Part shown: positions 1 through 14,300 of the stretch, piece by piece
How the letters are laid out: every line of letters begins with the position of its first letter
Numbering within the stretch: position 1 is the stretch's first letter
Origin: Otis tarda
Taxonomy: Eukaryota; Chordata; Aves; Otidiformes; Otididae
Assembly (NCBI GenBank): GCA_026413225.1
Contig: CM048552.1
Location: 51,227,001 to 51,291,000, forward strand
DNA: 64,000 nt
Reading direction: 5' to 3'
Translations under genes and position numbers: made by a program
The notes under the pieces: generated by a model
The model's input: the letters and a program-made list of their open reading frames with translations, nothing else
What the model was told of the DNA's origin: nothing
Database searches by the model: none

Positions 1-2103
1 ATCTTCTTGCTTCGTACAGAGATTTCTTATCTGGTATTCCTTTATACCTTCTAACATTAAGTAACTAATAAACTATATAGGCCATGCAATTTAGTAATAT
101 TTTTATTATCTAATTTTCATTTATGAAAAACTATAAGTCAAATTTGGAGAGTAAAAGCAAAACCCTTGTCCTGCATAGCAGTATAAAATATTGAGTAGAC
201 CTAATGGGTCTTTAAATATCAGCCTGTGCATGTGTTCAATAGATTATAAAAAACTGCATTGTTTGCATACTGTGGCTCAGAGAGACAAAGTACACATACT
301 GCCATACTTTTAGAAAAACAGATGGACCTTTATCACAGGACTTTCTCAGACTTCTAGAGTAGGTCTTGACCCTCCATCAGTCATCACTGCTTTCTTTCAA
401 ACACTGTTTCAGAACACATTTTTTTTTCCCTAGGTGTGTTGGCTTTTTCTTGGAGATTTTCAGTTTTTCTTCTGATTTTGCAAAGACATTTTGGTGGTGA
501 ATGGCTTGGTTCTCCTTGCTCTCTCCCCACCCAAAAAAACCAAACCCAAACATCAAAACCAACAAACTCAAACTCTGTTATCAGTTATCTGCCTGGGTAC
601 TGTATTCTAAAAGTCAGTGAGTATAATAATAATAAAAAAAATTCACTGTCTTTCCAGTCTAATGGATTATCATTTAGAGATGCTTCCATTAGCTTGGTAT
701 AACTTTGCCTTTGCCTGGTTTATTTCCAATTTCTGCATTTATTTTACAGCTAATGGAGCTGATGAAATTGAAGTTTTTGATTTAAAAAAAAAAAATCAGT
801 GAAACCAGGAATTCTGGGATAATGATTGCCAGATGTTACATAAACACTACGGCTTAATGTCTATATTTATTTTTAAAATGAGAACCATTAATTTAGTCAT
901 AAAATATTGGTTCAGTGGCTTAATTTCAATCATCCCAAGTGACTGACAAAGATTGAGTTGCTCTGCCTGATAGTTGCTGGCAAAGCTGAGAAATGTCTGC
1001 TTACTGTACAGTGTTTAAACATATGTGTTTTGATTGGTTTATGAAAACAAGTGTTGTATGCTAAGACTTTCCATCAATCTGATTGTTTTGTACTAGCTCC
1101 ATTTGCTTATAATTACAGATCATTTTTCCTTTTAGCAAATGCAGCAGGTGTTTCTCCTGATAGTTCTGTTAGGCAATATGAAGAAGAATAGAACATGTAG
1201 AAAAGCAATAGTAGGCCAAAATATATAAAGGTAAATTGAAATGGAAATGATCAGCACAGCATGCTAAATATTTTCTGTAAAACCATTAGCGAAACACATT
1301 GTTTAAGTTACATCTATAAACAATGTAGCCATTTAAACTAAATTCTGTTTTTACAATTGACATTGAAATATCAGGAATAATAGAGACATTCAGATTTTGT
1401 AGAAGCACACATAATTATTTTCTGGAAGTTTACTATTAGGAATTACTATAACATAATGTTTGTTCAATTTGGAATGAGAAACAGAGCAGAAGAATTGTGT
1501 AGGCTTTTGAGAAAGCCATGTACTAATACAGTGAAAAGAACCATTAAATATAAGCAGTCATATAGTGATAACTGTACTGATTTTTTTTCCTCTTTTTGCA
1601 TAACTTCTAGGCAGCACCAAAACCACATATTTTTTTTAGTCCATAGTCAGGAACACATTTAATATCTGAAAAGGACTGGATTGAAGCTAACTATAAACAT
1701 TTCAGAGTACCTAACTTTTCTGAATTCAGGTCAATATAACTGGGAAGATCAACGGCTGTAGTTATGACTGATGACTCCTAGTATTGTTTCCATTTATTGG
1801 AATTGAAAAAATGATTTTATATTTAAATTCAGAGAGAGAGAGAGAGCACCTTGCTCTCCATTGCTTTTAGCTTCTTGCAAGGACCAGTCAGATTCCTGGC
1901 CATGATCTGAGAAATATTTTCTTTACTAGTTCAACTAATATTAAAGCAGAATAGAAAGAATTTTCCTCTTATGAAAAACATAACTAGGTTCACAAGTTAT
2001 AGTTTTAGTTACAGATTAGTCAATTCCAACACAATGCAGAAATAGCTCTTCAATTGCAAGCATTCACTTACTGTGTACTGTCAAATTGTTATTGGATTTG
2101 CAG
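1..2103. other. AT-rich intronic DNA of the CFAP54-like gene
   Basis: No exon here can be joined in phase to exon A. The stretch is AT-rich. Two short protein-like open stretches after AG (near 750 and 1138) have no usable donor and are not called. A short (AG)n run is at about 1831-1846. Confidence 0.5.
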
Positions 2104-2304
2104 ATGGATACAATGTTGTCTCTGAAAGTTCCAAAGCATCTTCTACTGAAAACAAACAAATCATACAAGACAAGGAGAGCCAAAGTGAAGGAACAGAGAG
2201 TCATACCCCCAAGGCCAGCCAGAAGAAAGGGACAATAACATGGGTTCACTTAATTCGCTACCACAATTATTTAAAAAGACTTTGTAACACAAACCTTCTA
2301 TTTG
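2104..2304 (+). CDS. CFAP54: CFAP54-like exon A
   Basis: The acceptor follows ...GGATTTGCAG and the donor is TTTG|GTACGA. The exon is 201 nt, starts two bases into a codon and ends one base into a Gly codon that the next exon completes. It encodes a hydrophilic Ser/Gln/Lys-rich segment, then [20 protein letters not shown], a helical-looking stretch. The previous exon is not visible in the window. Confidence 0.75.
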
Positions 2305-5300
2305 GTACGAATTTTTTTCTTCCTTCTAGAAAACTGCCATGGGTGAGATATTGTTCTTGGAGGTCAACAGTGTCAGATTCAAAGGCCCTCATCTCAGATA
2401 GTCTCATTTTGAGCTCCTTCAAATTATATAAATGCAAAAAAATCTGCACTGAAAACAAGATTTCTGTCAGTTTACAAGTGTTGTTTCATAATTATTCATA
2501 AGCCTTCATAATACCAGGAAAAGAATCCCTCAAAACTTAATTGCTATGACTATATCTGAAGCATTTAAAAAAATTCATAATCTATATTTATTTTTAGGCC
2601 TAAATACATCACACTTAAGTCACATAAGAAATAAATCCGTTCAGTTTGGGGGCCTGTTCCTGAGAATTGAGTGTAGCGTAGATGGGAAGGCTGAGCATTT
2701 TTAAATGTGTTTTGACCTAAACTCTAGATGTTCTGTACATACTTAGTTCATTTCACTGTAAACAAAAGATGGTAATAGACAGGACCTTTCAAAAAGAATA
2801 ATCAATTAATTTCAGGGTCCTAACACTATGCATCTGTATCCAATGGTCAGCTGCTAGATACAAAAGATACACCTGATAGGTGAGAATAGAACTAGATTGT
2901 ACAGATAGGTGCTGCCTAGAGTAAAACTTAGCAATTCTGAAAATAACAGTTTCAGAGATGGTTGAGTTTTTTCCTTGCAGCACCAAATTAAAGTAATCTA
3001 CCTCACCAAGGAAGTATAAGGACAGTAAGGTATCTACAAGTAGATAGATGTGTATCTCTGCTGTACATACCAGTGATGGAGCCCAGGGAGTGACTTAGCT
3101 GGTCAGCCACTAGCTGTCAAAATTAGGGTCTTAAGAGCTCTTAGAGCTTCTTTTGACTGTACTGAATAAATATGTATTTTTTCTAGTGGGTGCTTAGACA
3201 CCTAGAGAACATAATGATACTTGCACATCTAAATTTAGGTATTTAAACCTCCAAACTGCACCTCTCATTTTATGCTACTTTATAATGTCTAGATAGAGCT
3301 TGTTTTGTTATCAGATCTCCAGTGAAAAATTGCAATACAAATAGCAGAACCTAGTAATATTTAAGGGCAACCAGATAATTATTGGAAATGCATTTATTTG
3401 ATATTGGATTGATTTACATGTTTGACTGTATTTTCAACATTTAGTAGCTGTAGAAACTTTACTTTTAATGGCAAATTATGATCTAAGAAAAATCTCTTTT
3501 CAAAGATGCTCCTAACTCAGGACCTGGATCTTTTTCTGCAAGAGATGGACACCTAAATTCTGGTTTTGACACAGGAATTGTTCTACGCATAGCAGAAATG
3601 CATTCCTTTCTTAAAAACCATTTGTTTGAATATTCAATGTGTTGTCTTGAGAATTTTCCAGAAGAGCTACATGATGTACAATTGCCACTTGGTAGGCCCG
3701 CCGATTCTTCAAAGGTACTTATTTTCTTACTGATGTTTCAAAAGTATGTATTATACTTGCATTTTATTTTGCTTACAATCTTGCTGGTTCCAATGGTGAT
3801 ATTTCTGAGAGCACTATAGAAGAATGAAATTCATTATGCAGAGGATCAGTGCAAACCCAAAATCCTGTGCAAGCAGTGAAGGACATTGTTAACTAATGCA
3901 AATATCCTTGTGTTATTAATTCCTGCAAAAATTATCTCTGTCTATCTATCTATCCTATGGCCAGTGTATTTAGACCGTAGAATATTAAGCAGAATGATAT
4001 TTAAAAATATTTCATTATTAGTTAATTAAGTTGGCTGTGTTATTTGGTAGGACTGAGGCTTTTAATCTTATAGATCTCTATGTTTCACACCAAAAATGTC
4101 CTGATGTTTGCTTTGTAATTTGTATGTACAAGCCTCTATATTGTTAATTTGGTCTATAATAAAAACATGTATTTCAAAAAATATATAATTTATATTTTAT
4201 CAAAATTTGTTGAAGGCCTTCTGTGACAATTTTTTTAACTGATTATCAGCTGGCTAGAAAATAAATCTTTTCAAATCTCTGGCTTGCAAACAGCCTATTT
4301 GAGCTTTCAAATGTAGGCAGCTCAGATTATATTACTCAGAGAAATCTTGAATTGGATTGGACTGGAGTCTATGCTGATAATGGCACAGATATTGACTATT
4401 GAGTGGTAAAAGTCTTTGAAGATGCAATGTATAAATAATTGTCTTCAAAGTTTCTCCATCCTACTTCTCACATTAATGATAATCCTAATACTAAAAAATT
4501 AAAATGACAGGTTACTCTCTATGGTTTACTTTTTACCTATAATATTCAGTATTAGATGGAGACAGGAGAGCCTTGAGGAATGGGAACTTGTTATCTTATA
4601 AAAATTAATTAAAATACTTTTCAGAAAGTAGCTCTTCTAGAGTTGGTGAACTTTCTGCAGTGTTGGACAGCATATCATTACTCATTTCCCAACAAAGAGC
4701 TGACTGTCCCACTGAATAAATTGTAAATATATGGTATGTGACATTTACAACAGCCATCGTATATCAAAAATTATTTTACTCTGTCTGCTCTTCTTTTGAC
4801 ACAATTAGTATTACACTGTCCTAGTATAATAAGCTTCAGAGCTCACTGTCATGTTCGTGACAGATGCAAGCTGCATAATCATGTGTTAGTTTCACTGTTG
4901 TAGACAGCTAACAAGAATAAAGCTCTTACTTTTTTAAATTCTAAGCTTCATTGATTTTTATCACAACATTTTTATAAGGTTTAACTATTCAGAAGGCTGT
5001 AGAAGTTATTTTTAAAATGTTACTGTAATTTGATATTGGGATTTTTAACAGTACAAATAGATACAATTTTTGAAAGCATTATTTTTATGTACAAGGTTGT
5101 TTTGCTTACATGTGTCTTTGTAATTCTGTTTTTGACTCTTAAAGTTTTTTTTCAGCTCTGCTGAACAAAGAATCTGAATTACGTTAAGAAGGCTGTAATT
5201 AAAACTGTGTGCCCTTCTACATTTTCCACGCTTGTTTTTTGCTCACTCCATGATAGTATGTAGGACTGGAAACACTTAACTAAGACAGTTAAACAGATAA

Positions 5301-8300
5301 ATATTTATGTGTGTAACACAGCAACCCTCCAGTTTGACAAGAACAGTCGTAATATCCTTGCTCAAGAAGATTCAATATGATATAAATAATAAAAGATACA
5401 GTTCAGTGAAAAAGAAAACATTATGCATTTTAGAAAGAAATATATATTGTAAAATGGACTTTTAGAATCACAGAACATTTTGGGTTGGAAGGGACCTTTA
5501 AAAGTCATCTAGTCCAACCCTCCTGCAAGGAGCAGGGACATCTCCAATCAGATCAGGTTGCTTAGAGCCTCGTCCACGCTGGTGTTGAATGTTTCTAGGG
5601 ATGGGGCATCTACCACCTCTCTGGGCACTCTGTGCCAGTGTTCCACCACCCTCACTGTAAAAAATTTCTTCCTTATATTTGGTCTGAATCTACCTCCTTC
5701 TGTTTTAAAACCATTACCCCTTGTCCTATCACATCTCCCATCTTTAGCCCCCTTTATGTACTGAAAGATCGCTATAAGGTCTCCCCAGAGCCTTCTCTTC
5801 TGCAGGCTGAACAGCCCTAACTCCCTCAGCCTGTCCTCATAGGAGAGGTGCTCCAGCCCTCTGATCATCTTTGTGGCCTGCCTCTGGGCTCGCTCCAACA
5901 GGTCCGTGTCCTTCTTATGTTGGGGGATCCAGAGCTGGATGCAGTACTCCAGGTGGGGTCTCACAAGAGCAGAGTAGAGGGACAAAATCACTTCCCTCAA
6001 CCTGCTGGCCACGCTTCTTTGGATGCAGCCCAGGATGTGCTTGGCTTTCTGGGCTGCAAGCGGACATTGACAGCTCATGTTGAGCTTCTCATCAACCAAC
6101 ACCCTCAAGTCCTTCTCCTCAGGGCTGCTTTCGATCCGTTCTTGCTCCAGCCTGTATTTGTGCCTGGGATTGCCCTGACCCTCGTGCATGACCTTGCACT
6201 TGGCCTGGTTGAACATCATGAGCTTCTCACAGGCCCACCTCTGCAGCCTGTCAAGGTCCCTCTGGATGGCACCCTTTCCCTCCAGCATGTTGAGCGTATC
6301 ACACAGCTTGGCATTGTTGACGAACTTGCTGAGGGTGCACTCAATCCCTCAGCTCTAGTTCAGAGGCACGGCATAAATTAGGTTTTTCCCACCTCCATAA
6401 ATGTTTTTCTCATAGTTTTGTTCCCTCTTCATGCTAGCAGGACAGTGGGTGATTCACTACCAAAACTAAAGTCTAAGATCCTGAATGCAGAAGATCCTTG
6501 TAGTAGGTGGGTGATTCACGCACACCTCATTGCATACTGTGGGTTATGACCACTGTTACCACTGCCTCAGTGTTTAGAGTCTATGTGGCATGGATCATCT
6601 CCAGTTAATTGTCCCATGCCACACTGAAGGTATATCCATATGCTTGTACGCATGACTTCAGCATGCATGACTTCATCTTTATCTTCACTTCTACTATATT
6701 TTGATGTGGGATGGGAACTGGCTTTATGAAGCAAGATTATGTATGTGAAAAAAACACCTTCTGCTCACCTGGATTTACTGCCATGTCGGTCACGAGCTAT
6801 ATTTTCTGAAAACAAAGTGGGTAGAATTCTTCAGTTATTTTCAGTGATGAACACTGAAAATTAAAAAAGAACTAACTCCCCAGGCAGTTGTTTTCAGTGT
6901 GCACATTTTGGGATCAATTATGGAGACACCTACAAACTTTTCAAATAGCTTCAGCATTCCCCCCCAGATGTCACTGTTTGGCCTCCTCTGTTCTTTGCAG
7001 ATCTGCATAACACTTTAAAAAGTAGAAATGGTATGGTACTGTTGAGCCTTTACATCAAATATCTTACAATTTTTAAAAAGGCTTTTACTCTTGAATTAAT
7101 GCTGGTTGACAGGATTCCTCCACTGCTTCCCTGGTAAATGATGTCTAAACTGTAGCTCTTTGATGAATAGCCTGCTAATGTTCTGTAAATATTTTAGTAA
7201 ATATGACATATGACAAATCCTCACAAATTAAGTGACTGAATTTTCAGTAGGTATTACCCTTTATTTGTTGCACAGCTAATGAGAAAACAAATAGGTAAAC
7301 ACAAATAAAGCATTAGTCTGGCACTCAGATTACTATTTTAATTATCAATATGTGCAGCAGACAAATTAATTTTTCAGCACTGAATTTTCTATGGTCAGCA
7401 TGTCAAATAATATCTTTTAGCAAAAAAACATTACACTATAAGGAAGATAAGTCAAATGTAAGAATCATTGTTACTGTAGGTGTTTCTAGATCAGCCCAAA
7501 GATCCTTTGCATTACCTTTAGAAATGTCTCATCATGTGAACTTTGAAAAGCCTTAACTTGGTAAAATGTTTTTTAACTTGGTAAAACTTTTAAAATTACC
7601 TGTTTATCTAAATAAGCATATATTTTTGCAGGAGTGAAAGTCATACCCATTCTAGCAGACACTAGATTGCAACAGATTTTGCATGTTATACTAGAAAAAA
7701 AATCCAATTTAACATTTTATTTTGTGTTTCAGATGTCTCTTGAAATTACTGGAATCACATCAGAGATATCACATGTGAGAACATCTCCTCTGGTTTCTGT
7801 CACCACAGAAGCTGACACTCAGATGGAGAGCAGGGCAGCAAATGCTTCAAATAAGGAAATTAACATTCAGTGGTACATTCCTTCTCTGGCAAAGCCATCA
7901 TATGATACAGAGACTAAGGTATAACTACATCAAAGCGGGTCCTTAGGTATTGGAAAGAAATTAAGTCTCACTTCCAATGAATATTTTTGTTACGACTGAT
8001 CAGCTTTGTAATTGAATTATACATACGCTGACTGGCCAGCTGGACAGCAGGGAGCTATATATTTACTGTGCCACAAACCTGCTATGGAGGACAAACAGAA
8101 TTCCCTGACAGTTTTTTGATGGCAGGTCAAAAAAAAGACTTTGTTGACGATATAGAGCTGCCAGGCCATGTTGTATTCATGGCTTTTGCAGATCCTTGTT
8201 GTCTTTAAGACCTCCACTCTGTTAAGTTCGGTTACTGCTGACCAATACGTTGAAACAATACTGTTTGGTGTGAGGCTATCGGAAAAGGAAAGATACACAT

Positions 8301-11300
8301 ATACAGGGAAAATGGGATTTTGTAAAACTCATTTCCCTAAGAAATTAGACTAAACATGAAAGATGAGAGAGATTGGAGGATTGCAGGAAAGCAAGAGACC
8401 AGGACATGGAATTTGTTTTATTTTTAAACAAGGGAACAACATGTAGGCGAAATTTCTGCTACTGCAATAGAAATCCATAATCTCTAATCTTTTTGGCATA
8501 GCAGATCACTGTCAAAATTTCTACCAGACCCTTTTCATCTCTATTAGTAAGCTGATAGAAGCCCTGTGAAGTTAGTGCAAATAATGCACTTTTCAATATA
8601 GTTTTGCAAGTTATATTAGAGACCTTACAGATCATTAGAGATCTAGAAACAACTCTTGAAAATGACTAATATATAAATGCCATATTCTTGACATTCTCCG
8701 TATAGTAAAAATATTCAGCTACCACTAGGAAAGATATTTTCAATTGTAATAGCAAATTAATTCAGTGAACGATGAGAACATTCTATTTCATTTTCTTGTG
8801 CTCTTATATTGGTACAGCTTTATTAGATTGGCAAGTTATGTGCACTTCATGGATTTAAACCTAGTATGATGCCAGCCATGCAAAAGGCTGTGTAGCAAAT
8901 GTAACTAATTATATAAGGCCTTTGGAAATTCAGTAGAAGCTCTCTGTTCAGCCTACATGAAGTTGGAACTTTGGATGTGAGCATAAGTGGGATTGATTGA
9001 CCAGGATCAGGACAAGACTGGAATTTTGATGGTGACTCTATAGGGTATAATTAATTTTCAAACCCGTATAAATTATATCCGTAATTAAATTGCTTTAAAA
9101 CCTAACTGAGTATAGTACAAATTCATATGAGGCCACATTCCCTTCTTTTTCTGAAAGTCAGTTATTGAAGTCTTCATCAGTACACTGTATTTGATAGTTA
9201 TTATAATTTAGTGTGACTGAAATAGCTCAGGTCTACTACACCACACTGCATTCTAGCTTACCTATTCCATCTCTTTCACAGGTTTTGCTGCTTTATGCTT
9301 ATAATACAAAGCCTGTCAAGATTAGCAACATCAAGATTTTCAGTTCAATGTCTGTGTTTTCAGGCCACTTGTGGATTCCGTTGGCTAGGTAAATAATCAC
9401 TGACTTTATCCTGTTATTTCATGCTATATTAAAGATCAGTCAAACATTCAGGATGAGAGAAAATAAAGTGCAAAATATCAAAGAGCTGTAAGTCTTTAAA
9501 AGCATATATTTTCCCTTTTCAAAGATTTTTCACTAGAAAAACTGTAAGATGTTGTACACAGTGTTAAACCCAACCAAACATATGCCTTTTCAGTACATTA
9601 GCATTTTACTTTTGATTCTTAAAGAACTGAGTAACAGATGCTAATTATATTACACTGGCATAGCAACATAAGAAAACACTAGCAAATCTAAGAGGCAGTC
9701 CCAGTAGTTATTCCCATTCTCTCTCTGGATCACCTACTTTCTCCAAGTCATATTACAACTCTGAGCATGCAAGAATTTTTCTCAGTTGTAGCCCCAGGCT
9801 CAGCCCTTCATTTTACATCCTATGGCATTTTTCATTATTTCTTCCTTGTCATTCATCTAGCCACAGCATTTCTGGAACTGCTGAGCAGGTGGAGGGGAAG
9901 GAATAATAGGCCAAGAAGAGTTGCAGCCCCTGCCACCCAGGTTTCCACTTCCTTGAATGGAAAACTTGTTTTTGTAAAACTAGGAGATCAGTCTTGAAAT
10001 GAGAGGAAACGTAGAACCTAATCAATATGTAATAAAAGCTAAGTCAGTTTAATTATAAAATCAAAACAAAAAGTATTGTTTTATAACATCAATAATGAAA
10101 AATCTCGTGTTCTTTCAGAATTATTTCTTTACGGGAGGAATTATCTAATCTGAAGCAGCAAGTTGAAAAGTTGATGCAAAGTTTTGAAAGCTTGTCTGCA
10201 GCTTCTGAACCTACAAGTTTTCTTGAACAAAGTGAAACCTTGGAAATAATGCCTTCAAAAAAATCAAAAATGAATGTTGCAAAAGTGCATCTTGATGAAA
10301 AAACTGAAGTAAGTGAGAACAGTTCTGCTCTTAAATATGTCTGACAGTCTTTTACTTAAGATGTCTGTTTTGGGGAAATAAATGACAGGTAACTTGGAAG
10401 GCAGACATAAAAGATTAAACTTCTCTCACTCCTTTCAAAAATGTTAAAATATTTTCACTTTTAATTGAATATTTAACTTTTTCTTTTTCTTATATATTGC
10501 TTGTCACTTTACAAAACTATCAGACATCTTCAACCTTCCACTTGAAAATAAAGGCTACATCTTCAGGTACATAGATTTGAAAATTGATTCCTAATTTATA
10601 GTAATCTACATCTGAAAATGCTTGGCATAGTGTTAAATTAGCATGGTGATCAACCCAAAAGTGCTTTTTAAAAATCAGTTACACATCTTCAATGCAAAAT
10701 GAGTAGTGATGGTTTCTGAAATAAGAACCTTCTAATAACGTTGTTGAGAAAAGACTAAAACTGGCAGTGAATTTATTTTCATTTCCTCTATGCCACCTTT
10801 CTCTTTTCTTTTCATTAGCAAGGCTGAATATGATCTGCAACCAAATAACTCCCCCCACATACACATACAAAAGAGGTAATTTCAGAATTTTCCATGTGGT
10901 CTCTTTGAGATAATGTCATTGGAATAGAATGTTGCCACAGCATAAATGCTGCTTGATAAATGCCAAGGCAAAATAGACGTTTATTTTCAAAGTGGGAGAC
11001 ATTTATCATGTGACAGGATTCTTTTTATATCTATTATATGAAATGATTAATGATGTAGAGGCTGTCATTTTGTCTGATGGATGCTGTGAAACGGTGACAA
11101 TTGTGCACTGTGCCATTATTATGAGGCTGTATTTTGACCAGCTTGGAGAACAAATGACGTTTTGGCCAATCACGGTGTTTTCAGAAGGCTAGACAGAGCT
11201 GTCCTTCAGTGGGTGTTTCTGATTACTTGAAGGGTTTTGCTCAAACTTTCATTAATATATGTCAGTAATTGGAAAAACAATGTTTGGAATACTAATAAGA

Positions 11301-14300
11301 TTAATATGCCATGCATTATACATGTATAAATGTCATCCTGTCAGAGTGTTTGTTTGTAATGTCTTCAGTAAACATAGCAAAAGTTTTCTCACTCACTGGA
11401 TTTCGTACCAGAGCCAGGGGCAATTTTGCCTCAGTAGAAACTGCAAGGTTTGGGCACTTGTGTTTGTACAGCAAACACAACTATTTGCGTTGCAGAAAAT
11501 TTATATTCATCAGCTAAGGTTTATTTTGCTGTGAATTCAATTAGAATAACCTAAAACTTGATTGTTCTGAAAAATTGTCTAAAGCTAAGCCATCTGTTAG
11601 CTTATCAGAGGAAACTGACAGTACAACATCAGTTTTTTTTTCTTGTTTTGTACCATTAGGAAATAGCTAAAAGGTGTTTATCTGAAGTCAAAGCACTGCT
11701 GTCTGTTGTTCCAGCCCTGTCCTTGCCATTAACTGAGGTATGCCTTTTTTATTAACAGTAAAAATCTGTTTCCTAAAAGAAAACAATTGTTCAGTTAAAC
11801 TGAAACATGGATTATACCACTAAGTGTCTTCCTAGTTTTTCCTCATACATTGTTGGGCTTTCTGTTTGGGTTTTATTTTTTCATCTTTACAAATAAAATA
11901 CAAATGTGCGCGATTACAAACTGAATATCTTCACTGTTCATTTGAATAATCTTCTTATACATACAAAAATGTATTTAAAATGAGTCTTACTCACAATGGG
12001 TTAATCTAGGTTATCCACCATTCTCTGGTCAGTGTTTACACAGACTCCAGTGAATTTCCATGATGCAATTGCCAAATGCAATTTCCTTCAATTTCTGTGT
12101 TTTTACAGTTATTCAGGCTTTCATTCTATTTTCTTTAACTTTCTTTAGCCTTGCCCATGATATGTCCTTACAGATAGCACTCCGTTCTTTTGTCCATGCT
12201 GTTGTATTCATCTTGGTACCGTGGTAGTCAGTATCCCAGAGGAGACTGTGGGAATTGGCCCATAGCGGGCCAGCAGCAGCGCTGTTCAGTGTTCTCAGCA
12301 ATCCGAGGGGGATCAGGAAAGGACCACACCTGCCAGGGCTCAAGGAACTCCAAGGAAGATTTTGGAATCCACTGTAACATATCACTCCCTTACTAATCCT
12401 CAGATATCTTGCCTTTCAAGTGTTCACAATGGAATGATAATGGATAAAGCATCCACTGTACTCTTCTTTTCCAGTCAGGTAGCTCTTCCTACCAGAAGAG
12501 TATCCTGAGTTTTATCCGGGAATAGTTTGGCTAGTGGCCTATTACAGAAGAGAGAATCTGTAATGCTGTTCTGTGCATCCTGCAGTCTGGTACCAAGGAG
12601 TACATACTTCCCTTTTACACATATTGCGCCATTCCTGCTACCCCTTGGTATCCATCCTGAAGGTCTCTCTCAAATGACTCCCAAATCTTCATATCACTCA
12701 ATCTGGCTTTATCAATACATCAAAATACACACATATTCATTTTGCAATGCTATAGTTTTCACAGTCCCAATGAAATATCTTCCATGGTAGAGAGATCTGA
12801 CAGATACCTAGGGAAAGGCACAGCTGAGCTTTCATAGAATCATGTGGACCTCCTGAACCTGTTTTAAATTCTCGTGAGTTCCTCTTTGCTTTGCCTGCTT
12901 CTATTTGTGTGTCTATGATGAAAGTGAGGGAGAAGATTTAGTGGTGTCCTTCCAGTAAGAATGATGCTAACAGCTCTGTTTTATTCTGGATAAATGCCAC
13001 AACAAGCTAAAACGTTTCAACAGGTGGAACAACGGGCTTTTTGTCACAAAGTTTCAGACAGAGACTTCAAACTAAGATGCCATTGCATATGGCAGATTTG
13101 ATTGAGCAAGTGAAGCCTGATCCTTAGAGATGCTGAGTATCTTCATTCTTCTCTGAAGGTGGCAGAACTTGTAGAGTGTTCAGCACTTCATTATGCATAG
13201 CATATTTCTAAGCAGTTTCCAAACTTTCAAACAAGTTGTATGAGTGCATTACCCAGTCTTCTTGGCTAGATGTGGAAAGCTCAGAGTGGGACTATGTATA
13301 CTTCAGGGCAATAGGTTTCCTTTGTATTCAGCCACGCACGCACCAGGTACATTGCTTATGTGTAGTTTTACATTATTTCTTCCCCACAACACACATTTTT
13401 GTTGCTCATCTTCTTGTGAATTAATTGGACAAAGACAGTTCTAATTTGTGGAATTTGTTTTCTCATTCTCTGAGCTGTCACACTAACTCCCATCATGTTT
13501 CCAGCTTCTCTTCTTTGATTTTCTTTTTTCTGTAGTGTGTCTTATGGTGCTTTTGATTCAGCACTGAATTATATTTCTAAGTGGAAAAGGTGCATTTTTA
13601 TTGAATTATTCATTTAAAATGACTGTTCATGCTTTAAGAATAAAAATTGATCAGCCCACTTGGTTTTAAAGCTTTTTAATGAATACCTATATTCTTGAGG
13701 GAGATAGTAAAGGATAGTGTTTGGGAGTTCCAATCCTAAATGTTAAAAGTAAATGGATAAATAAAATAATTGGATTAAAAAATAACCTCCCTAAATAGCC
13801 TGTTCCAAGCTTGTCTTCCTTTAGTTAGTTTTTATTAATATATAAATCAGCTAAATAGTTCTTCCCTTTGTCCAATGGACACAGAAACCAGTTCATCATA
13901 GCCCTCTGTTTCACCTTTTACGTTAGCTCAGTTCTTTCAGATTACGAATTGTTCTTGCTGCTCTTGTCTGATATCTTCATTTTACCTACAGGTGATCAAG
14001 AGAAACTTTTTGAGCAAAACTGTTCATAGAAATTTCCTCCCCTTAATCATGTTTTACCAGTTTCCCACAAGAGATGTTATTAACCACAAACTTATACTGA
14101 GGCAATGAGTATTTTTAACTTATTCATTGGGTGTAGGTCAGAAATCTGGCTTTAATATGGAGCTATTCTGTCTATATGTACTTTTGGGTACCTATAAGCT
14201 TAATAAAGTTATTTTTTTGGTATATTTTTCCTGTTTTTTCAGATCCCATTTGATGTTACTTTGCAATCAATAGCAAGCTTGGAAGATATGTTTGATCCTG

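Noticed and set aside
748..802. Short protein-like stretch ANGADEIEVFDLKKKNQ after an AG
   Set aside because: No GT donor at a sensible place, a stop follows at once, and it cannot be joined in phase to exon A.
1138..1191. Short protein-like stretch NAAGVSPDSSVRQYEEE after TTTTAG
   Set aside because: Ends in a stop with no donor; too short to support as an exon.
5848..6381. Plus-strand 177-codon frame inside the CR1
   Set aside because: Antisense shadow of the CR1 reverse transcriptase frame.
10524..10569. Exon-like stretch with AG and GT edges between CFAP54-like exons E and F
   Set aside because: It is in phase with exon E, but its end phase would put exon F into a frame with an early stop; E joins F cleanly without it.
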